Under the pieces are notes generated by a model. It saw nothing but the letters and a program-made list of their open reading frames with translations. It was not told the DNA's origin and did no database searches. Below are positions 56,504-64,000 of a stretch of 64,000 bases of DNA, piece by piece (position 1 is the first letter of the stretch; each line of letters begins with the position of its first letter). The position numbers were made by a program, and so were the translations under genes. The DNA comes from Capsicum annuum (lineage: Eukaryota > Streptophyta > Magnoliopsida > Solanales > Solanaceae). The DNA lies in NCBI RefSeq assembly GCF_002878395.1, contig NC_061115.1:53567352-53631351 (forward strand), given 5' to 3'.

Positions 56504-57904
56504 GTGCCAGCTTCAACCTAAAACAAGTGAAGCCAAGACTGCTTTAGGCTCTCAATTTTTTGGGGCCTCGTTTTTTAGAAATTAAGGTTTATAATTTAGT
56601 CAATTTTTTTATTAAAAAATATTGAGTATTTTTAATTTTTCCCTTTTTCATTTTAATGTCGTTTTATCTCAAAAAAATTATCACTTTAGGAATTCAAGAC
56701 TAAAGTTGAGAATTATTTGCAACTTTATCCTTAACATTAAGGAAGATTTCTTTTTTGTACTTCTATAAATATATAGCTTATAGAGTTCCTATAAGAATTG
56801 CCTCACTCGAAGAAATTTTTTAAAAATTAAAATTGATGAAATTTTTCTTAGAATCAACAACATCTCAAGAAAAATTGAATGATTTTATAACTAATTTTGC
56901 ATCTCAAAAAGTATAGAAATAAAGTTTAAATAAAATATAATAACAATCCTTTTTTCGTTAAGCCTTCATTTTGAAGTTCCTCTTTAGGCCACCAACTATA
57001 TTGAGCCGGAATTTATGAAGCCTAGTTATTTCTCTTTTTTTATTTACTCTTCTTATCTTTCTTCTTTTTTTTTTTTAAAAGCTTTTTCCTTTTTAAAGAC
57101 AAAAATAAAAACATTCAAAGATAAAATAGATAATTATTCTTGTTTTAAATAAATGTGTTTAGTTTAACAAAATTCAAATAATTTAATTTATAATTTAAAT
57201 ATTTTTTTTGAAACTATCTTATTGTTTTACTAATTTTGAATGCATAAAATTATTTATTTCATTCCAATTTCAAAAGAATCTCTGTCTTTCAATTCAAAAA
57301 TATACTACTACAACTACGTACTACTTTTATCTAAGATAAATATTTGAAATTAATAAGATGATGACGACAACGATGAAATTTCAAACGATATGTAGCACTC
57401 GAGAAAAATAGGATGTACAAATCTTCAACTACGTATGTTATCTACCACCAGACAATGAAAAAACAGAGCAACACATAATTCTCTCAAAATTACATATTCA
57501 TAAGAAGCAATGGAGAAAAAAGTTACTAACCTTGATGCTTAAGTTAAGAGATCAAATTGAAATACATATACCAATGTTCTTTGGTCATATATATATAGTG
57601 GTCTTTTGTAGTATTTGAATTGCGGCGGATTCTCATTTTACATATATAGTCAATGATAACTAATTTCTTAAAAAATGCTTATCTTAAAGTTAAAGCAAAT
57701 TGATACGATTAGAAGAGAGTGTATTAAAATAGGACTCTTTAAAAAAAGCCGTATTAAAAAAACTACGTATTATAATTTTGATTTTAGTACTTTTGTTAGT
57801 AAATAAAGTATGAGTGAGTAAATACATCAGATAACTTTAAAAAAACAAATATATTTATATTTTATCTTTGAGAAGATATTTTTTCTCAAAATCAAATTCA
57901 AAAA

Positions 57905-57937
57905 GTTACCTAAAATAATTCAAGTCATAAAATTGAT

Positions 57938-58000
<63 letters not shown>

Positions 58001-58046
58001 GTTACCTAAAATAATTCAAGTCATAAAATTGATAAAATCATCATCA
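57905..58046 (+). repeat. 46-bp direct repeat around an (ATC)20 microsatellite
   Basis: The block from GTTACCTAAAATAATTCAAG to GATAAAATCATCATCA occurs at 57,905-57,950 and 58,001-58,046. Twenty ATC units (57,941-58,000) fill the space between. Confidence 0.9.
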
Positions 58047-58073
58047 CATCATCATTACCATCACCATCACCAT

Positions 58074-58098
58074 TATAATAATAATAATAATAATAATA

Positions 58099-58137
<39 letters not shown>

Positions 58138-58140
58138 ATA
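58074..58140 (+). repeat. (ATA)n-(TTA)n mirror microsatellite
   Basis: About 9 ATA units followed by about 11 TTA units, so the strand could fold into a hairpin. Confidence 0.9.
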
Positions 58141-58143
58141 AAT

Positions 58144-58409
58144 ATTATAAATTTAGGAGATGTTAAGAAGTTAGAATTTCATTCTCATTCAAATTCTATT
58201 TAAGTTCAAATTTAAATATTATATCATATCAGTTTGTTATAAGAAGACCAATTTATTATTCTTTTCTTATCCTTAAATTTTTTGAAATAAAATGCAAATT
58301 TATCATATAATATATAAATTTTAATTAGAGAATATTTTGAAATCAATCCAGACGATACTTTTTTTTTTGTACTTATTATTTTTACTACAACTACTAATAC
58401 GACAACATT

Positions 58410-58476
<67 letters not shown>

Positions 58477-58770
58477 CTATAACTTATATATAATTGTAAA
58501 TATTATAAATTTAGGAGATGTTAAGAAGTTAGAATTCCATTTCCAATCAAATTCTATTTAAGTTCAAATTTAGATATTACATCATATCAGTTTGTTATAA
58601 GAAGATCATTTTATTATTCTTTCCTTATCCTTAAATTTTTTCAAATAAAATGAATATTTATCCTATAATATATAAATTTTAATTAGAGATAATTTTGAAA
58701 TCAAGCCTGAAGATTCTTTTATTTATTATACTTATTATTTTTATTATAACTACTAATACGACAATGTTTA
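58144..58770 (+). repeat. Tandem duplication, about 356-bp period, with (ATT)n spacer
   Basis: 58,144-58,410 and 58,500-58,770 align over their whole length (both contain TTTAGGAGATGTTAAGAAGT and ACTACTAATACGACAA). Each unit is bordered by ATT/TTA microsatellite; the one between them is (ATT)n at 58,412-58,475. Confidence 0.85.
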
Positions 58771-59081
58771 CAAAATTCTACGTACAATTTGTCTAATATA
58801 AAATTCAAGATATTTTTGCGACTTTATTTTATTCACTACACATACAATTTATTATTTATAAAAATATTGTATAAATTCTTATTATTGTTACTAATATTAA
58901 TACTCCCATGTTATTTTTTTTCAAAATTTAAAGCAATACAACTTGTGTATTACTACTACTATTATTTATTGCTTATTATTATTATTTTATTATTAAAATA
59001 AACTCTCTCTCTCTCTCTATATATAATATTTTAATTTTAATTATAAAAATGATTAGTTTGGAATAGTAATAGTTTATTAGA

Positions 59082-59248
59082 CTTACCTGAACGGGGTCAA
59101 TGAGCGATCAGTAAGACCCGTGGCCTAGGTTGGTAACTTCCATTGCACTTTGGAAGGGTGCTTGTCTAAGGTCGGCCCAAGCGGACGAGCCTACGTCATA
59201 ATTTGTAGCAGAGGGATACTGCGTTCGTGCGGCCCCTACCAAAAAAAA
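59082..59248 (+). mobile_element. tRNA-derived SINE with 11-bp target-site duplication
   Basis: A GC-rich 167-bp island in AT-rich DNA, flanked by AGTTTATTAGA at 59,071-59,081 and 59,249-59,259. It ends in a short A run, the plus-strand tail. GTGGCCTAGGTTGGTA near 59,128 resembles the RNA polymerase III A box (TGGCNNAGTNGG), and GCGTTCGTGC near 59,221 is a weak B box. The unusually large distance between the boxes argues for a diverged head. I cannot name the family. Confidence 0.75.
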
Positions 59249-59396
59249 AGTTTATTAGAATTCTTCAATTATGAGTTTCTAGTTATTAAGATAATGTATT
59301 TCACATTCAAATAAATATTTTTTAATTTTGTTCTAAAATCAGCCACGTGGCTATTTAATATGTTGAAACTTGACATCTTGTCTTGTTTAAGTTTTG

Positions 59397-59450
59397 CTAT
59401 ATATATATATATAGATAGATAAATAGATAGATAGAGAGAGAGAGAGAGAT
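59397..59450 (+). repeat. (TA)n-(GATA)n-(GA)n compound microsatellite
   Basis: TA units, then several GATA units, then about 8 GA units. Confidence 0.9.
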
Positions 59451-59886
59451 GTGCGGCCATGGAAGAAGATTTTACCCAGATCATGTTTAAAAACTCTTAT
59501 TATTTGAAGTTGAAGGATGGTAGTATAGTCAAACCTATCTATAAAGTTCCCTCGTTATAACGACATTTCACTATAGTAGTCTGATTTTTTTTAGAAGCAA
59601 TTTTTCATGTTATATTTTACTTTGCTAATAACGTCATTCTATCTATAACAACAATGGCGTTTATTATAGTGGAATATCCTTTATAAAATTACCTCTCTAT
59701 TCTATCATATTCAAATATAATGTAATATCAATATTTTATAAAATATATATTAAAATATCTATAATAATCATCATTAAACTAAGAAAATTGTAAACTTTTT
59801 AAATTTCCTCAACTGATTGTACTTTAAAAAAATATAACTTTAATGGATTGAATTTTCTTATTCTCATGAGAAATCATTACATGGTT

Positions 59887-59909
59887 GGGGAGTGGGGGTG
59901 GGGTGGGGG
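59887..59909 (+). other. G-quadruplex-type motif
   Basis: Four runs of 4-5 G with loops of 3, 1 and 1 bases (GGGGAGTGGGGGTGGGG then TGGGGG). Such short loops favour a stable quadruplex. It is isolated in AT-rich DNA with no gene nearby. Confidence 0.65.
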
Positions 59910-60155
59910 ATGGAAAGGTAGATATTCGCCAACAATCACAAAGTAAAAAGACAAAAAAACATTAGAAAAATCTTTCGAATCTCCTTATTTCACTATTATT
60001 TGGTTAAATTGGTTAATTACCACATTCCTTTTTTGTACATAATTTTTCTAAACTAGGCAGGTGACATTAAATTAATTAAAAAATTATTAAATTCCGTTTT
60101 GTTAGTTTTCATTCAATTCTTATACTACAAGGTTCGTGCATAATTTTCGTAAGTA

Positions 60156-60185
60156 CTAGTTTAACCGCACGTGTGTCACACGTAT
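60156..60185 (-). mobile_element. Third Helitron-like 3' terminus, with intact hairpin
   Basis: The minus strand reads a perfect 7-bp stem with 1-nt loop (ACGTGTGACACACGT, 60,183-60,169), then GCGGTTAAACTAG and a T. A stable hairpin about 10 bases before CTAG, followed by T, is the classic Helitron 3' end. It has the same orientation as the ends at 34,903 and 40,441. No 5' end was identified. Confidence 0.5.
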
Positions 60186-60507
60186 AACGTTTGATTGTTT
60201 AAAATTAAATAATTTTGTCTATTGCAGAGATTTTTAGTTAAGTGTAAAAGTTCAAATCACTTTTTTAAAATCTTTCACACTTTAATATAATAATGTAAAC
60301 ATAAATACACACACATATATTTTAGCACCTGAAGTTTAAGTGGTTGATTGATCATCACTTTAGTATTTACCATATAGTACCTCTTTCCCCTGTCACCACA
60401 GGCTAAGAGACACATCAATTTGAACCATATTTGTATTATGAATTTTTTTTTATATATTTAAAATCTATCCTAATTTTAAAGTCAAATCTTTACAAAATCA
60501 TTCATAA

Positions 60508-60968
60508 CATTCTTATTACGTACTTAAACTTTTAAAAATGTGGTACTTCTGAAATTTTTCTTATTCTAACAGTTTTATATTTATTTCTGGATTTTTCAAA
60601 TCTTCTTAAAATCAAATTTAGTTGATTTAGAATTTGTAAACTAATGAAAAAAGTATTAGTTGTCACTAATTTTGATGACTTCTAATAAGGAAAGGTTTGA
60701 CCATAAATATATTTAATTAATTTTTAATTCTTAAATTAGGAAAAAACAGTGAAATTCTGATGACTTCTAATAAGAAATTTTTTTTATCATAAATATATTT
60801 AATTAATTTTCAACTTTTAAATATACATTCTTATTCTGTAATTAAAACTTTTAAAAATGTGGTTCTTCTTAAGTTTTTCTTATTGTAACGGTTTTGTATT
60901 TATTTTTAGATTTTTCAAATCTTCTTAAAGTCAAATTTAGTTGATTCAAAATTCTTAAACTAATAGAC
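60508..60968 (+). repeat. Tandem duplication with 318-bp offset, plus inner repeat
   Basis: 60,508-60,650 and 60,826-60,968 align (CATTCTTATT, TTTTAAAAATGTGG, TTTTTCAAATCTTCTTAAA). Between them, a block with GATGACTTCTAATAAG and ATAAATATATTTAATTAATT occurs twice (about 60,678 and 60,756). The second large copy ends exactly where the chromovirus fragment begins. Confidence 0.8.
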
Positions 60969-61681
60969 AAGCAGAGCATACAATTCAGACTCTAGAAGAT
61001 ATGCTAAGGGCCTATGTGATTGACTTCAAAGGTAGTTGGGTTGATCATTTGCCGCTTATAGAGTTCCCATATAATAATAGCTATTATTTCAGCAACCACA
61101 TGGCCCCTTTTGAGAACCGTTATAGTAGAAGGTGTAGTGCTCCGATTGGATTGTTCGAGGAGGGTGAGACTTGATTTTTTTAGGTCCGAATTGGTTCAGA
61201 AATTGATGGAGAAGGTAAAGGTGATTCAAGAAAGACTTAAGATAGGACTATTGCTGATGAATTAGAGTTACGGACAAGTTTGGCTTCGGTTCATTAGTCT
61301 TTCATGTATCTATGCTATGAAGTGTGTAGGTGATCCTTTCTTGATAGTGTCTGTTGAGGTGATATCAGTGTTGAAGATTCATTTCCTATGAGGAAGTACC
61401 AGAATAGAAAAGTTCAAAAATTTAGGACAAGGAAATAGCTTTGGTGAAGGTGCTTTGAAGGACAAAAAGATAGAGGAGGCTATGTGATAATCGGAAGAGG
61501 ATATGAAAGCTAAGTACCCATTCTTGATTCCAATGTTGATAGAATGTATTTAAGGTATGAGTTTTACTTTCCCTCTTGTTGAATTTCGAATATGTCCTTG
61601 AATTCCACAATATTCTTTCTATTATTGCGCTAAGAGTGTCCTAACTTCTCATTCGGGGATGAATGATTTGAAGGGGGATAA
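60969..61681 (+). pseudogene. Chromovirus integrase/chromodomain fragment
   Basis: It begins inside the integrase core (QTLEDMLRAYVIDFKGSWVD, PLIEFPYNNSYYFSNHMAPF), then the post-core RRCSAPIGLFE segment, then a frameshifted C-terminal part with remnants of chromodomain text (ASVKVLW-like, about 61.43 kb). It ends with TCATTCGGGGATGAATG and the purine tract GAAGGGGGATAA (61,669-61,681). Everything upstream of the integrase core is missing; the break coincides with a local tandem-repeat edge. Confidence 0.75.
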
Positions 61682-61884
61682 TGTAAGACCCCATAAATTT
61701 CAACCCCTTTATTTGGACCCTCCCTTAAACTTGCTCTTTTGTTTTTTATCTCTCTTATTCTACTGGTTAGCTTTCATAGTTGCTTATTATTATTGTGCTC
61801 TTGAGATAAGTCTAAAGGGGACATCGTCTACCTTGGTTGACTTGGGATGTCCATCACAGCCAGGCCCTAGTTCGGATCATGATA
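61682..61884 (+). repeat. Internally deleted 3' LTR of the chromovirus fragment
   Basis: It starts TGTAAGACCCC directly after the purine tract and ends near CCTAGTTCGGATCATGATA, which resembles the array LTR end (GATTCGGATCGTGACA). It is only about 0.2 kb, so most of the LTR is gone. Confidence 0.55.
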
Positions 61885-64000
61885 GGTTTACATCAAAATT
61901 GAATTTTGAATAAATCAAGAGAATGGGTAATAGAGAGGAAGTTTATCGTGGATCCATGATCATTGAAATTTAATTTGGTTACCATAAAGGAAGAAAATCT
62001 CATAAAAGTAAAATATATATTTTCATTAAATAAATAATTAGTAAGACAATATGCCACTAATTTTTCTTCTTGAATACTTTTCTTAATATAAATAAAATTT
62101 TACTTTTTTGTTAACCCCCTATGTGTAAATACATAATTTTTCTAAGTATTTTGTGCAATTATGTCATTTTGATTAATCTCAAATTAAATTAAGAAAATTG
62201 TTCAACATAAAATATAAGTCGAGTAACAGATTGGTGAGTATGGGGAAGTCACAAAATAAATTTAAGAAAAATTATTTTTATTAAATTCTAAATGAGCATA
62301 AATCTCTACCAAATGTGGGTTTTTTCAAAATTGATGAGAATAATATTGTGCTTCTATAAGCGCTACAACTACTATAATCACAAATATCACTATTTAATAT
62401 TCGATATGGATTTTAGTTTTTAAAAAATTAACCACTAATTTAATTATATTTTTATGCACATTCAAATATTATCGAAATTGAAAATTCAAATTTCTTAGTC
62501 AATATTGAAATGTTTGGTTGTTTCAGTCTTTAAATTGTGTACATCAATAAATCAAAAGAATATAAGTTATTTTTATATTTTTGATGATTAAAATGAGTAA
62601 GGAAATACATTTTTTATTAATCTAGGACCATCTTTTGTTGATATAACTTAATCTCATTACTGCAAATTAAATGATTCTCCTAATAAGAAAAGTTTAACTC
62701 AAAAGTTGGTCGTAACCATAAACTACCTTTATTTCAAAATGGTAACACCTAACTTGATAAAATTTGACTAAAAAATTGGTCAGGATGAGATCATAGCCAT
62801 AAACTACCTATAATTTGAGATGATTACATCTAACTTGGTATCTAATGCACCCTTATTTAATTTCATGCCAAAATAATTATAATTGACAACTAAAAACCCT
62901 TTAATTCAAACTATTCAAAAACTTAGCAAATCTCAGTTTGCCTAATCAATAGAAGATAATCCAAGTCAAATAACCACATGACAATAACAAAGTCATTTGA
63001 TCCTCATCCAAATACTCACATTTATCCACTTATTTCCCCCCTTTATTCATGGTAAGAAAGAAAGTGAAGTTTGCTTTACAATAGAAGACATAAAGGGTTC
63101 ATGTAAAAAGTTCATAAACTCAATACAATTTGTGGTGTTGAAATAGTTGTTTTCATCAATAGTCCTTACAACAATGAAGCAGTAGTGTTTTCAAATCATG
63201 AAGCTGTACTCAATACTTTCACAATGTCTAGGATGCTTCCAATATTGGTTCCATCAAAAAATATAATGATAAGAGAAGATTTAACTATGTCCAAGGAAAT
63301 CATGAAGACAATGCATGCATTGTTGAAGGAAAAGATGTTGATATTGACAAAGAGGATTCTACATCAATTCCTCTCAGCCAGTTGTTAGCCCTTTAGAGCT
63401 AGTCCAAACTGGAACCATCAATTTAATTATTGGTTGAGAGACATTCTATGTAAAACCCTCTCTATCAATAGTAAGATCTTTTCCCTTCACCGTTAGTGCA
63501 TATACCATGTTGTGGATTTCCCTTCGCTACTGCATGCATCGTGTTGTGGTTTCCTTGACCACGGTAAACACTTATCTTATCACTATACTTATTTATTAAA
63601 CAAACATTAGAAGCATCCTAAAATTTCTAAGAGTATTGAGTGCAACTTCATGATTTTAGAACACCACTAGTCCATTAAGAACTATAAATGACAACAATTA
63701 ATTTTATGCTATAAATTATACCGAGTTCATGAGCTTTTTTCATGAACTCTTTATTTATACTATTGTAAAAGAGTTTTCTCTCATTTTTATTTCTCATGAA
63801 ATAAACTTTGCTTTCTTCCTAGACATGTATTAAAAAGTGAAATAGGAGGAGAAATGTATGTGTTTGGATCGTTCTCTAGGATTGATTTCTATTTCTAGGG
63901 AAATTCAGATTTGATAAATTTTTAAATTATTTAAATCAAAGGATTATTACCTGTTAGTAGTAACTATTTTTTCATGAAACTAAATAAGGGTGTATTATAA
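61885..64000. other. Unassigned AT-rich sequence
   Basis: No domain recognised. A 67-codon plus-strand ORF at 63,185-63,388 (Met-rich) lies in a less AT-rich stretch (about 63.04-63.4 kb) and may be a remnant of something coding, but I cannot place it. Short near-repeats, TAACTTGATAAAATTTGAC-like and ATAAACTACCTxTAATT-like words, occur around 62.69-62.85 kb. Confidence 0.3.

Larger units (their letters stand above)
55422..60968. other. AT-rich intergenic DNA with many simple repeats, no gene seen
   Basis: No domain-bearing ORF on either strand. The longer ORFs here (57,933-58,166 and 58,337-58,561) are translations of trinucleotide repeats. The assigned contents are the short duplications, microsatellites, SINE, G-rich motifs and Helitron-like end listed separately. 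The stretches 56.5-57.9 kb and 59.45-60.15 kb hold nothing I can name. Confidence 0.6.

Noticed and set aside
57933..58561. Ser/His/Asn/Tyr and Ile homopolymer ORFs
   Set aside because: They are translations of (ATC)n, (ATA)n and (ATT)n microsatellites.
63185..63388. 67-codon Met-rich ORF as a gene
   Set aside because: No homology recognised, no upstream promoter or splice evidence, and only slightly less AT-rich than its surroundings.
1..64000. CRISPR arrays, bacterial operons, riboswitches or phage elements
   Set aside because: No regular spaced repeats or prokaryotic gene organisation; the window is clearly plant nuclear DNA.

Overview
This window looks like repeat-dense nuclear DNA of a flowering plant, probably a eudicot. 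Solanaceae is my best guess, from the style of the chromovirus, Tnt1-type Copia and L1 elements, but nothing in the sequence proves it. I found no convincing intact cellular gene and no tRNA or rRNA gene. Almost everything that can be assigned is mobile or virus-derived, and most of it is decayed.

Layout. 1-10,480: a tandem retrotransposon array (internal, LTR, PBS, internal, LTR) with two ~2.37 kb LTRs and a ~4 kb non-coding internal region. 10,481-12,130: two old degenerate tandem repeats, with periods of about 236 bp and about 180-210 bp. 13,570-28,724: an L1-type LINE on the minus strand, split at 14,607/24,054 by other insertions. Inside it is a solo Ty3/gypsy-type LTR (14,608-24,053, TSD TGTCT). 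Inside that is a PIF/Harbinger-like (Tourist) TIR element (15,570-22,702, TSD TAA). Inside that is a ~6.04 kb Caulimoviridae-like endogenous pararetrovirus (16,084-22,121). This is a four-level nest. 29,088-34,410: a decayed Copia element on the plus strand. 34,429-34,902: a fragment of a second LINE, ended by a Helitron-like 3' terminus. 34.9-40.4 kb: mostly unassigned, with a possible multi-exon minus-strand gene remnant at 37.8-39.9 kb. 40,570-55,421: a Tnt1-like Copia element (minus strand) split by a complete chromodomain Ty3/gypsy element (41,176-51,061, TSD CATAG). 55.4-61 kb: AT-rich DNA with compound microsatellites, several short tandem duplications, a tRNA-derived SINE with an 11-bp TSD and a G-quadruplex motif. 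60,969-61,884: a chromovirus integrase fragment with a truncated LTR. The last 2 kb is unassigned.

Most notable is the pararetrovirus-like insert. It encodes a movement protein, a capsid/zinc-knuckle plus aspartic-protease polyprotein, and a Trp/Tyr-rich C-terminal region that I do not recognise. I see no reverse transcriptase or RNase H. Its promoter-like TATA box and poly(A) signal lie downstream of the ORFs and point away from them, as expected for a linearised circular genome. The insert is bordered by a perfect 71-bp direct repeat and a perfect 46-bp inverted repeat made of host transposon sequence. It may be an RT-less segment of a multipartite virus or a deletion derivative that relied on a helper. 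All boundaries and domain calls were made by eye; no database search was possible.
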